From Anabaena minutissima FACHB-250 (lineage in GTDB: Bacteria > Cyanobacteriota > Cyanobacteriia > Cyanobacteriales > Nostocaceae), in the NCBI RefSeq assembly GCF_014697125.1, contig NZ_JACJRG010000044.1, positions 1 through 51,457 on the forward strand: DNA of 51,457 nt. Direction: 5' to 3'. Below the pieces are notes generated by a model. That model was not told the DNA's origin and did not search any database. It saw nothing but the letters and a program-made list of their open reading frames with translations. Positions 1 to 7,523 of this stretch are shown piece after piece. Both the position numbers and the translations under genes were made by a program. How positions within the stretch are numbered: position 1 is the stretch's first letter; each line of letters opens with the position of its first letter.

Positions 1-53
1 TCACCAGTATTTACCAAGACTGTATTTAAATTTTATGTATGCAGCAAAAACCT

Positions 54-101
54 CATTTTTTCGCGATCACCTACATTGGTGATGACCCGCAGCGAAAAAT
101 G
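54..101. other. Imperfect hairpin beyond the trailer of array 1
   Basis: CATTTTTTCGC (54-64) pairs with GCGAAAAATG (92-101), and inside it ATCACC (66-71) pairs with GGTGAT (78-83). It lies about 40 bases beyond the leader-distal end of array 1, so a leftward array transcript would run into it. It could stop or protect the precursor crRNA, but there is no clear U-tract after it. The rest of 1-139 shows no gene. Confidence 0.4.
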
Positions 102-139
102 GATAAAGTCGAGATTAGAAGATGCACCAATTCTTCTTG

Positions 140-1442
140 GTTTCAGTCCCCTTGCGGGGTAATGGTTTGTGGAAACTTTCCTACACTTGCAAATCTATAG
201 ACTCTTACATCTGTGTTTCAGTCCCCTTGCGGGGTAATGGTTTGTGGAAACCTCAATTATCCCGACTATCTCATCAAGTAGGAGAAGTTTCAGTCCCCTT
301 GCGGGGTAATGGTTTGTGGAAACAATAGCCACAATCTCAAGTTTATTGTTGTTATTTTCGTGTTTCAGTCCCCTTGCGGGGTAATGGTTTGTGGAAACTA
401 GCTTTAAATCCTTTAAATCTTTCTAACAAGTTTTGTTTCAGTCCCCTTGCGGGGTAATGGTTTGTGGAAACGCCAGGTACATTTTCTTATTAGTAAAGTC
501 ATGAGTACGTTTCAGTCCCCTTGCGGGGTAATGGTTTGTGGAAACCTTTATGGGTGTGCTACGCGGTAGACGGTCATAAATGTTCGTTTCAGTCCCCTTG
601 CGGGGTAATGGTTTGTGGAAACCGAGAAATTGTTGCTGATTCAAGATGAGGCTTGTGGTATGTTTCAGTCCCCTTGCGGGGTAATGGTTTGTGGAAACGT
701 CACTACTTGAAACGTTTAAACCGACCCTAGCATTGTTTCAGTCCCCTTGCGGGGTAATGGTTTGTGGAAACTCGGAGTTGATCTTGCTTGAGTGCAGCTT
801 CTCTTCGAGAGTTTCAGTCCCCTTGCGGGGTAATGGTTTGTGGAAACATTACTAGCTATTTTGACGCGTGTTACTATATCGCCTGTTTCAGTCCCCTTGC
901 GGGGTAATGGTTTGTGGAAACCTAGCCTCTCGTTTTCTATTAGAATGATATCAAGATATGTTTCAGTCCCCTTGCGGGGTAATGGTTTGTGGAAACTTTT
1001 ATTTCTTGAGAGAGGGTTTCCACTTCAGGAGAAGTTTCAGTCCCCTTGCGGGGTAATGGTTTGTGGAAACGCCTACGTCGCGTGAGGTTTCTAAAAGCCT
1101 CTCATAGTTTCAGTCCCCTTGCGGGGTAATGGTTTGTGGAAACGCTACTGGTAAGATACTGCTAAAAGTGCAAGGCCAGTTTCAGTCCCCTTGCGGGGTA
1201 ATGGTTTGTGGAAACCTGAAAGTTTGCTAACTGCAATTATCAAAACAGCCATGAATAGTTTCAGTCCCCTTGCGGGGTAATGGTTTGTGGAAACTTTGCT
1301 TCGGCGGATATCGATGCTAAAGGCAATGCTTGTTTCAGTCCCCTTGCGGGGTAATGGTTTGTGGAAACGCCGATGTCTGGCTATCCCATTTCTGAACTCA
1401 GATAAGTTTCAGTCCCCTTGCGGGGTAATGGTTTGTGGAAAC
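140..1442 (-). CRISPR. CRISPR array 1: 18 repeats, 17 spacers
   Basis: Eighteen copies of a 37-base repeat that reads GTTTCAGTCCCC-TTGC-GGGG-TAATGGTTTGTGGAAAC on the plus strand start at 140, 215, 287, 362, 435, 509, 586, 662, 735, 811, 885, 960, 1034, 1107, 1179, 1258, 1332 and 1406. Spacers are about 35-42 bases. All repeats look identical. The leader shared with the other arrays lies to the right, so the array is transcribed on the minus strand; crRNAs would then carry the 5' handle ACTGAAAC, and the CCCC/GGGG arms form a small stem with a GCAA loop. cas2 and a cas1 stump follow the leader, so this is the array originally linked to the adaptation genes. Confidence 0.98.
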
Positions 1443-1690
1443 TGCCCGGTGCTGAAACTGTTACGGGGCAAGCTTCCTGGGAAGCATTCTGACGGGTCGG
1501 AAATTTTGGTCATTTTCAGCCCCTCTTATTGCAAGTATTTTGCAACTTCCCTAATTCTCAAAACACTGTAATTATTATATTGTCTAGGTTCTGGCAATTT
1601 TGACGAGTCCCCAGGGTTTTTGACCCCGCTTCGACTAGTCAATCATCAAGTTGCTACATTCATCATAAGACGATTATTTGCTCTTGTCGA
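1443..1690 (-). promoter_or_regulatory. Leader of array 1
   Basis: About 240 bases directly right of the last repeat are strongly similar to the sequences right of arrays 2 and 3, for example GCAAGCTTCCTGGGAAGC and CCCAGGGTTTTTGACC. On the minus strand a TATAAT box (1579-1574) lies about 130 bases before the first repeat and is a candidate -10 element. The distal end overlaps the last codons of cas2, whose stop is at 1663. Leader function (promoter and site of spacer entry) is known for CRISPR arrays; the exact limits are inferred from the three-way similarity. Confidence 0.85.
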
Positions 1691-1956
1691 GGAATTTCCG
1701 AACCATATGTAATAGTTCTTTTCACTGAACCTGCATCAAGCACATATATCCGTACAGCATCTTCTTCAGGTTTGATTAGTTTTTCTATTTTTGTTTGTAG
1801 TGTAGCAAATTGAACTGATGTTAAGAAGCACTCAAATACACTGTATTGCGTCCATTTGCCATATCCAGAAAGCATTTTATGCAACCGAGTGCGGCGTTTA
1901 TTTGCCGCTTTATTGTCAGGCAAATCATAAATAATCAGATAAAATGGCGTAGTCAT
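1663..1956 (-). CDS. cas2: CRISPR-associated endonuclease Cas2
   Basis: The 97-residue product has the normal Cas2 length and begins with the ferredoxin-like first strand FYLIIYDLPDNKAANKRRTR, with the conserved Asp of the YDLPD motif. It continues with YSVFEC and RIYVLD, as in the family. Cas2 dimers bridge two Cas1 dimers in the spacer-integration complex. It follows the cas1 remnant by one base and ends inside the leader of array 1. The gene itself looks intact, but its partner Cas1 is truncated, so it may no longer act in adaptation unless another Cas1 is encoded elsewhere. Confidence 0.93.
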   Translation of the reverse strand: MTTPFYLIIYDLPDNKAANKRRTRLHKMLSGYGKWTQYSVFECFLTSVQFATLQTKIEKLIKPEEDAVRIYVLDAGSVKRTITYGSEIPRQEQIIVL

Positions 1957-1957
1957 A

Positions 1958-2300
1958 TTAACGCAAAGCCAAAGCTTTATACGGAATCCCTTCTTGCAAA
2001 TGACGACTTAGCAATCGGGCTTGTAATTCTATAGCTCGGCGATAAGTACATCGATACTCAAAAACAGGGTGTTTAAACTCATCATTCATTTTCCGCTCAA
2101 AAGCTTGCAAGAAAGATTTTCGAGCAGCTTCCTTTAACCGATAAGCACCCAAACTTTCATCAAAATCCTGCGGTTGAATTTCGCGTTTATGCAATACTGT
2201 TAGCACTATATTATCAGCTATTAAAGCTCGGAACTCTTCCATTAAATCGAGTACCATTGCAGGCTGACCATGATGTACTTCGTGTAGGTATCCTATATGT
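1958..2300 (-). pseudogene. cas1: cas1, C-terminal remnant only
   Basis: The reading frame after about residue 15 of the open frame matches the C-terminal third of Cas1: GYLHEVHHGQPAMVLDLMEE, then LKEAARKSFLQAFERKMNDE and RAIELQARLLSRHL. It keeps the conserved His of LHE and the acidic residues of DLMEEFR but lacks the whole N-terminal domain and the first catalytic Glu. The first ~14 codons (to 2341) are contributed by the end of the neighbouring IS200/IS605 element. The stop is one base before cas2, the usual cas1-cas2 arrangement. Integration activity should be lost. The subtype fits type I-D best, judged from the adjacent cas3' fragment. Confidence 0.88.
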
Positions 2301-2307
2301 GACAACT

Positions 2308-2338
2308 CTCCCGCTAATTGCAAGCAATATAGCGGGAG
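2308..2338 (-). other. Right-end hairpin of the IS200/IS605 element
   Basis: CTCCCGCTA (2308-2316) pairs with TAGCGGGAG (2330-2338), and an inner ATTGC/GCAAT stem extends it. It overlaps the end of tnpB. In this family such hairpins are the single-strand recognition sites of TnpA, and the transcript of the same region forms the end of the TnpB guide RNA (omega RNA). The bases just past it on the minus strand, starting around 2300, would then be the guide; here they are cas1 sequence. Confidence 0.65.
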
Positions 2339-3573
2339 CATCTCAAATTCACATAAGAGACTTGCTGCTTCACGGGCTGACTAATGTCTAAGCCTCCACA
2401 GCCAGGAATCGGTAGTCCAACCGACCCAAGTTTTAACAGATTAAGCGCACTGTTCCAGTCACGGTCAATGACCAATCCACAAGAACAACTATGAACACGA
2501 ATCGCCAAAGTTTTCTCAACCCTAGCACCACAACCAAAACAATTAATACTTGTTCCTCTAGGGTCAACTCCCCTCGTATGCTTGCCGCATTTTACTGCCA
2601 CTGCTTGCATGATTTGAAGGAACGCACCCCAAGCAACATCAAGTATTGACTTAGCTAATCGTGTTCTAGCCAGTCCCTTAATGTTCAGGTTTTCAAAAAC
2701 AATTAAGTCATAGGATTTAACCAACCAATGAGCAACTTGATAATGAAACTCTTTCCTCTGTCTTGCAACATGCAAGTGAAGTCTTGCAATCTTGTTGACT
2801 TGCTTGGCGTAATTTTTAGACCCCTTTGTTTTACGTGCAAGTTTGTGTTGCTGACGGGCTAAAGCTAATTGTGCTTTGCGGTAATACTGAGGGACGGTCA
2901 CGCTTTGCCCATCAGCAGTTGTTAAAAACTTTTCTAATCCGACATCTATGCCAGTAGCAGTTTTAATTTCATCAATAGGTAATGTAGTGGGTACAGCTTT
3001 ATCTTCTAAGGAAAAGCTGACATACCAACCATCAGCTTTTTTGAGAATAGTTGCTTGTTTAATTTCAAATCCATCGGGAATTGGGCGATGCAAGATAACT
3101 TCAATCTCACCAATCTTAGAAAGCTTGAGAATATTATCTGTTAGATGTGCGCCGGCTTTAGGAGAGTTAACACGCGGAAACGTGAATGAGCAAATGTCAC
3201 CACGCCTTTTAAACCTTGGTCGTCCTCCCCTAAAGCCCTTCTTGTCAGGCACTAACCACCGTTTCCATGCCTTGTCTAACCTCATGAGGTTTTGCTGTTG
3301 ACAGTCGGCGTAGATGTTTTTGTATTCAGGAAACAGTTCTTTAGTTTGCTTGAGGTCAGACGCTTGTGCGTAATAATCAACTTTTTGTGGAATTTCCCCA
3401 ATTGGTTCACAAACCAAACTGCAACGGTCAATTTGCGACCTTGTGCGGTTTAACCAATCCAGTCTTTGCCCTAACGCATAGTTGTAGTGACGACGCAGTA
3501 ACTCACCCCAGGTTTCCATTATGACAACCTGTTGTGGTGTGAGGTTGAGTTTGTACTGATAAGTTAGTAGCAT
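2314..3573 (-). CDS. tnpB: TnpB, RNA-guided endonuclease of the IS200/IS605 element
   Basis: The 419-residue product has the normal TnpB length. It has the split RuvC nuclease with Asp in TGIDVGLEKF (about residue 190), Glu in IVFENLNIKGL (about 295) and the last Asp in VIDRDWNSALNLL, with a zinc finger of two Cys pairs (CFGCG and CSCG) before the final motif. All three catalytic acids are present, so the enzyme is probably active. TnpB cuts donor sites under guidance of an omega RNA made from the element's right end. It may favour persistence of this element inside the damaged cas locus. Confidence 0.95.
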   Translation of the reverse strand: MLLTYQYKLNLTPQQVVIMETWGELLRRHYNYALGQRLDWLNRTRSQIDRCSLVCEPIGEIPQKVDYYAQASDLKQTKELFPEYKNIYADCQQQNLMRLDKAWKRWLVPDKKGFRGGRPRFKRRGDICSFTFPRVNSPKAGAHLTDNILKLSKIGEIEVILHRPIPDGFEIKQATILKKADGWYVSFSLEDKAVPTTLPIDEIKTATGIDVGLEKFLTTADGQSVTVPQYYRKAQLALARQQHKLARKTKGSKNYAKQVNKIARLHLHVARQRKEFHYQVAHWLVKSYDLIVFENLNIKGLARTRLAKSILDVAWGAFLQIMQAVAVKCGKHTRGVDPRGTSINCFGCGARVEKTLAIRVHSCSCGLVIDRDWNSALNLLKLGSVGLPIPGCGGLDISQPVKQQVSYVNLRCSRYIACN

Positions 3574-3596
3574 AGACCAATTATACCATTAGTGGA

Positions 3597-4016
3597 ATGA
3601 GCTACAACATAGGTCATAGGGCAGTATATAGCCTAAATATTCATTTAGTGCTTGTCACGAAATACCGCAGAAAAATTATTAACCAAACAATGCTGTCAAG
3701 ACTTCAAGAGATATTTGAAAACACCTGTAGTAAGTGGAGGAGTAAGCTAACAGAGTTTAACGGAGAGTCAGACCATGTTCATTTAGTCATTAGCTACCCA
3801 CCAGATGTCGAAGTTAGCAAGTTAGTTAATAACCTCAAAACTGTATCTAGTCGTTTAATTCGTAAAGAGTTCCATGAACAGGTTAGCCAGTTCTACAATC
3901 AGCCCGTATTTTGGACAGGTGCGTATTTTGTCGCATCCTGTGGAGGCGTTACCCTTGAACAACTTAAATCTTATGTTGAGAAGCAAAGTAGCCCAACCGA
4001 CCCAAAAGATTGCTGA
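3597..4016 (+). CDS. tnpA: TnpA, Y1 HUH transposase (IS200/IS605)
   Basis: The 139-residue product has the length and motifs of the Y1 single-strand transposases: the HUH motif in DHVHLVI (about residues 60-66) and the catalytic Tyr in LKSYVEKQ near the C-terminus. It excises and inserts the element as single-stranded DNA using the terminal hairpins. It is divergent from tnpB across 23 bases, so both genes share a short promoter region. No damage is visible. Confidence 0.95.
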   Translation: MSYNIGHRAVYSLNIHLVLVTKYRRKIINQTMLSRLQEIFENTCSKWRSKLTEFNGESDHVHLVISYPPDVEVSKLVNNLKTVSSRLIRKEFHEQVSQFYNQPVFWTGAYFVASCGGVTLEQLKSYVEKQSSPTDPKDC

Positions 4017-4061
4017 CTTCGGGGGCATTGAACCCCACTCAGCCAGGCCTCCTATCCTCCA

Positions 4062-4309
4062 TCACCGCCAATACGTTGGCGTAGACTGTTGGCTAAAGTT
4101 CGCAGAGGTACAACGTAAATCAGTTTATTGGGGAATTCAAGGTTGAGGTGTTGGGCGAAAATAAAGGGTGCGATCGCTGTTTCGGTTTTCCTTGACCCTG
4201 TGGGTGCGCGCAGCAGGATGTCTTGGTGATTGAGGAGTTTAGCGATCGCTTCTCGTTGAAACTTGCGTGGGGGAAAGGTGGTTAGGGTTTGGAAATATTC
4301 ATCTATCAT
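4062..4309 (-). pseudogene. cas3'-type helicase, N-terminal fragment
   Basis: An open frame starting at 4309 encodes about 80 residues typical of the start of a CRISPR Cas3' DEAD/DEAH helicase: a Q-motif region (PPRKFQREAI), the Walker A motif RAPTGSRKTETA (residues 35-46) and KLIYVVPLRTLANSLRQR. The frame then runs into the IS element and stops at 4052. The Walker A motif is GSRKT rather than the usual GSGKT, a substitution that would itself weaken ATP binding. The DEAH box, the whole second RecA domain and every gene between cas3' and cas1 are missing. Its position upstream of cas1-cas2 in the same orientation fits a type I-D operon. Confidence 0.75.
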
Positions 4310-4424
4310 AATTGATAAAATAAATTAAGATAAATTGTGATAGCAGTCAGTCATCAGTTGTAGGTGTTTAAAATTTACTTGATTTCTTACTGCTATTGGT
4401 GGCTCACTGATGCTGAGAGGAATT

Positions 4425-4991
4425 ATGCTGTTAACTAAACGTCGTGCTGATCGGGTAGTTCTCCATAATATCAGTTGGCAACAATTTGAGAATTTATTAG
4501 TAGATTTAGGTGAAAGCCGAGCAGCTAGGATTGCTTACGATGATGGCACGTTAGAGATTATGACCCCATTACCAGAACATGAATATTACAAAGAAATAAT
4601 TGGTGACATCATCAAAGATACAGCTGAAGTTTTAGAGCTAGATTATGAATGTTATGGTTCAACGATCTGGAAACGAGAATTAAAAAAGGCTGGGATAGAA
4701 TCTGATAATTGCTTTTATTTTCACAATGAAGCCTTAATTCGAGGTAAACTCAAGTTTGATTTAAATCAAGACCCACCTCCCGATTTAGCTCTAGAAATTG
4801 ATGTTACTAGTAAATCATTAGATCGCTTTCCTATCTATGCACAGCTAGGTGTACCTGAAATCTGGTGTTATGACGCTGGAGAAATCAGAATTTATCAGTT
4901 GCAAGGTGAGGAATATATTCAAGCAGAAACAAGTTCAGTATTTCCTAATTTAAATATTCAAGAGATTCCATCACTAATTGGGGCTTGCTGA
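4425..4991 (+). CDS. Uma2-family (DUF820) endonuclease-like protein, 3' end altered by a MITE
   Basis: The 188-residue product has Uma2/DUF820 features: RAARIAYDDGTLEIMTPLPE near the start, DPPPDLALEIDVTSKSLDR with the PD-(D/E)XK acidic residues around residue 120, and IYAQLGVPEIWCYDAGEIRIY. ATG at 4425 is preferred to 4410 because GAGAGG lies just before it. The last three codons before the TGA come from the terminal repeat of an inserted MITE; the original end resumes at 5196. The nuclease core is intact, so function may be kept. The family is very abundant in cyanobacteria and its role is not settled. Confidence 0.88.
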   Translation: MLLTKRRADRVVLHNISWQQFENLLVDLGESRAARIAYDDGTLEIMTPLPEHEYYKEIIGDIIKDTAEVLELDYECYGSTIWKRELKKAGIESDNCFYFHNEALIRGKLKFDLNQDPPPDLALEIDVTSKSLDRFPIYAQLGVPEIWCYDAGEIRIYQLQGEEYIQAETSSVFPNLNIQEIPSLIGAC

Positions 4992-5190
4992 ATAGAAGTG
5001 TAATATAGACCAGATAAGGGTTTTAAGCGTTTTTCCCACAAACAAGTGCAAGGCTATAATATCTAGAGTCTCAAAACCCTTGCACAATCGTTAGCGATCG
5101 CTGGGTAAATTGAGAAACAGAGCGATGAAACAACTATTTTGTAAGCTGTGTAGCTTCTAGATTTGCTTGAGAGACTTATTCAGCAAGCCC
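4980..5190. mobile_element. 211-bp MITE with TAATT target duplication
   Basis: The element begins GGGGCTTGCTGAATAG and ends CTTATTCAGCAAGCCC; the termini are inverted repeats of about 15 bases. TAATT is present on both sides (4975-4979 and 5191-5195) as a target-site duplication. The interior contains one HIP1 site and no open frame, so it depends on a transposase elsewhere. It was inserted into the 3' part of the Uma2 gene. Confidence 0.85.
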
Positions 5191-5195
5191 TAATT

Positions 5196-5330
5196 GACAG
5201 ATACCGCATGGCAGGAAGACGGGTTTTTCGCCAAGCAATTAGGGAATGGGTCAGGGGTCAGATAGGGGAAGGGAAGGGCGATTGCTCCTTAAGTTTTTAC
5301 CAAGCTTGTAAGTACACAGAAAAAAGTTGA
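5196..5330 (+). pseudogene. Severed C-terminal tail of the Uma2 gene
   Basis: If the MITE and one TAATT copy are removed, the Uma2 frame continues without a break from LI into DRYRMAGRRVFRQAIREWVR and ends at the TGA at 5328-5330. The Arg-rich helix ending in EWVR is what Uma2 proteins usually have at the C-terminus. From 5331 to 5399 I see no gene, only AT-rich DNA between the convergent ends of Uma2 and the cas operon. Confidence 0.8.
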
Positions 5331-5399
5331 GGAATCATATTTTTAAAAAAGTTATATTGGTATAAATTTATGAGAAATGTAAATATTATTCAGACAAAG

Positions 5400-6023
5400 T
5401 CATCGTTTTAAAAATTTGACATGATTAATACTGCCATCACTGTTTAAAGATACAATCTGAACATTTACCTCTCCATATTCTGGAATTATTGAAAAATTTT
5501 TAGCTTCTTTTTCAGGGTAGGCATCTCCTTGAATTTCATAAGTAACTTTACTGCCCTTAGTATTCTTTTTAATAACTTTTGCTTCTAGAATATCTCCTAT
5601 TTGAAACTGATGTCTTTTAGGCAAAATAATTGGTAATTCTGCAATAGGCTCAACTTTGTAGTAACGAATTAGCCGTGATGACCATCCCAGAATTTTCAGT
5701 ATGCTATGAACATCTGTAGAGTAATGCAGCAGGTATTTACGGAAGGCCTTTTCAATAGAGAGATAGTAATCAGGCGTTTTGTTGCTATGTCCAATACTTT
5801 GACTCTGTGCAACCAAAATTTTCAAGTAATTAGAGATTTTACTTCCAATATCATTTTGATTATTTAAAATATGGAGGTAAGCAATAAGTTTTTTTAATTC
5901 ATTAACAATTCCATCTGATGAAGGTTCAATTTTTATTTGCTCTTTACTTAGGGTGTGAGCGATCGCATGAGCAATAGCCCATTCTTCATCTGTCATTGCT
6001 TCAGTATTAGTTTCAGTAACCAT
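5400..6023 (-). CDS. Unrecognised last gene of the type III-D operon
   Basis: The 207-residue product has no motif I recognise. Residues 1-125 are predicted mostly helical, with a conserved-looking SIEKAFRKYLLHYSTDVHSI; residues 135-207 look like a small beta-barrel, starting QIGDILEAKVI and ending IVSLNSDGSINHVKFLKR, which may be an OB-like fold. The start lies two bases after the upstream cas7-type gene, so it is almost certainly co-transcribed. A helical part plus a possible nucleic-acid-binding barrel would suit an RNA-binding accessory, but that is inference only. Confidence 0.7.
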   Translation of the reverse strand: MVTETNTEAMTDEEWAIAHAIAHTLSKEQIKIEPSSDGIVNELKKLIAYLHILNNQNDIGSKISNYLKILVAQSQSIGHSNKTPDYYLSIEKAFRKYLLHYSTDVHSILKILGWSSRLIRYYKVEPIAELPIILPKRHQFQIGDILEAKVIKKNTKGSKVTYEIQGDAYPEKEAKNFSIIPEYGEVNVQIVSLNSDGSINHVKFLKR

Positions 6024-6025
6024 TA

Positions 6026-7078
6026 TTAGTAAGCACCTTCTGGGGGTTGACGATCTGTAGGATAGCCAAGAACTTTAGTCACTTCTTCTAATTGGCTTTT
6101 TTCAATTAGGTTCGCATTGTGCGCTTCTTGAATTTGTTGCTGGATAAATTGCTGAAGTTGATTACCAGTTAGATAACCCGTTTCTGAGGTTATATAGTTA
6201 GAGTAGCGATCACGCAATTCATCCTTACCGTGCAACACTCTTGCTTTTGTTATCTCTACAGTCATTGTTCCCATACCAACTGGTTTACCAGCCCCTACCT
6301 TCAAAGCAATTGGATATTGAGAATCTTGTCCTAATATAATTAGCAAAGTTCCTAATTCTTTAGGCTTCAGATTCATAAACTGTAACCTTGTATTGAAAAT
6401 GTACTCAGTTCCAGCTTGCTGCACAGGAATTCCCCTTTCTCCAGCATCAACAGCCTTATTTGTCTGATAGTAAAACTTCCTACCTCTAACTTTACCATTT
6501 TCATCAAAATACTCAGGATTAAAACTTTTATCATCGAGCCTTGGTTGAGGAGAATATAATGAAGGCATGAAACCGATTGAATATCTCTGAGAACATCTAG
6601 CATCGCTAATTTCAATTAAGCCTTGCCAATTTAAAGCCCCAAATATTCGACTAGCGGGACATAACTTATTTTTACTACACAGACTATCATCATGACCAAA
6701 TGGCAAGTATTTTTGAGGAATTCGTCTATCGTAGTCTCTGGTAATTACTCCTAGAGTGCTATTTGTAATTGCCTCATAAACAGACCTAATGCAACCTTTT
6801 ATAGAACTACCTTGGATAATAAGTTCTTCGTTAATTCCCTGAGTCATAGTTTTGATCAGAGGAATACTACTGTTAGCAACGTCCTCTCCCATCACAACTA
6901 CACCTGTTGAGATGTGCAATGGTGTCTGCACAATAAGATTCAGAAATAAAGTTCCTTGTAAACAATCATTACGAAACTTATCATGTCCAGTAGGATTATC
7001 TAGTTTAGGAGATTGTGCTGGAAAAGGTATCAATTCATAAGGCTTAGAAGAAGCCATATTATCTGGTGAGTTAACCAT
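6026..7078 (-). CDS. Cas7-type RAMP protein, Csm5-like position (type III-D)
   Basis: The 350-residue product is a RAMP: FLNLIVQTPLHISTGVVVMG at the N-terminus, the RAMP loop IIQGSSIKGCIRSVYEAI (about residues 88-105), ASRIFGALNWQG, and the Gly-rich KVGAGKPVGMGTMTVEI (about 262-278). Such subunits form the crRNA-bound filament. In the position where Csm3 has the RNA-cleaving Asp, this protein reads SSIPLIKT with no clear Asp, so it may be a capping or structural subunit rather than a cutter. A cluster of Cys around CSKNKLCPAS could bind zinc. The exact subunit name is uncertain. Confidence 0.82.
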   Translation of the reverse strand: MVNSPDNMASSKPYELIPFPAQSPKLDNPTGHDKFRNDCLQGTLFLNLIVQTPLHISTGVVVMGEDVANSSIPLIKTMTQGINEELIIQGSSIKGCIRSVYEAITNSTLGVITRDYDRRIPQKYLPFGHDDSLCSKNKLCPASRIFGALNWQGLIEISDARCSQRYSIGFMPSLYSPQPRLDDKSFNPEYFDENGKVRGRKFYYQTNKAVDAGERGIPVQQAGTEYIFNTRLQFMNLKPKELGTLLIILGQDSQYPIALKVGAGKPVGMGTMTVEITKARVLHGKDELRDRYSNYITSETGYLTGNQLQQFIQQQIQEAHNANLIEKSQLEEVTKVLGYPTDRQPPEGAY

Positions 7079-7094
7079 AGAATTTTTACTTATT

Positions 7095-7523
7095 TTAAAT
7101 ATCCACAGTTAAAGCAACAAAGTGTATAGTGGAAGTTTCCCTATCAATGAAATAGCGTTGAGCTATATTAGAACATTGATTATTGAATTGATTGGGAAAA
7201 CGAGTTTCAGGGTTAGAGTACACTTGTGCAGGTCTTATTTGAGTTTCCCAAATCTTTCCTACAGTAGTAAACTCTAAATCAAAATCAGTTTCACTTAAGA
7301 GCAGAACTTCATACCCTTTGTTGTTTTTTTTCCAACGAAGTTCACATTCTGTATTGAACATTTGCCCCTCTGGACTAGGAAACTCTGATGGTAAATCTTT
7401 AATAATGCCACTAACTTTATGAAACCAACGCAGAAAGTAATAACTATGTAGATTTGCTTTCTGAGTTAGTAATTCTCTCAACTCATCTGCTGAGGACAGT
7501 TGCTTAACACCTACAAAACTCAT
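7095..7523 (-). CDS. csx19: Csx19-like type III-D accessory protein
   Basis: The product is about 142 residues from the ATG at 7523, which overlaps the TGA of the upstream gene (ATGA); this coupling argues against the longer frame from 7556. Segments such as MFNTECELRWKKNNKGYEVL and AQRYFIDRETSTIHFVALT fit what I know of the Csx19 (TIGR03984) family, a protein of this size found in type III-D operons. Its role is unknown; it probably associates with the effector complex. The assignment rests on context and remembered family features, not on an alignment. Confidence 0.6.
   Translation of the reverse strand: MSFVGVKQLSSADELRELLTQKANLHSYYFLRWFHKVSGIIKDLPSEFPSPEGQMFNTECELRWKKNNKGYEVLLLSETDFDLEFTTVGKIWETQIRPAQVYSNPETRFPNQFNNQCSNIAQRYFIDRETSTIHFVALTVDI

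Larger units (their letters stand above)
2300..4060. mobile_element. IS200/IS605-family element with tnpA and tnpB, divergent
   Basis: A Y1 transposase (plus strand) and TnpB (minus strand) are divergently arranged with 23 bases between them. The tnpB end has a strong subterminal hairpin (2308-2338) and the tnpA end a smaller one, GGGG-loop-CCCC, within 4021-4036, as expected because this family recognises hairpins and has no inverted repeats or target duplications. The element separates a cas3' N-terminal fragment (right) from a cas1 C-terminal fragment (left). Both enzymes look intact. The ends are estimated to within about 15 bases, from where cas homology resumes. Confidence 0.85.

Noticed and set aside
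122..1571. Open frames in and across array 1 and its leader (122-328, 438-644, 840-1085, 1287-1571)
   Set aside because: They are translations of CRISPR repeats and spacers (the recurring VSVPLRGNGLWK or STNHYPARGLK is the repeat) and of leader sequence.
2948..3301. 117-codon plus-strand frame inside tnpB
   Set aside because: Antisense shadow of a clearly coding gene.
3874..4146. Plus-strand frame overlapping the end of tnpA and the cas3' fragment
   Set aside because: Out of frame with tnpA and antisense to cas3'; no motif.
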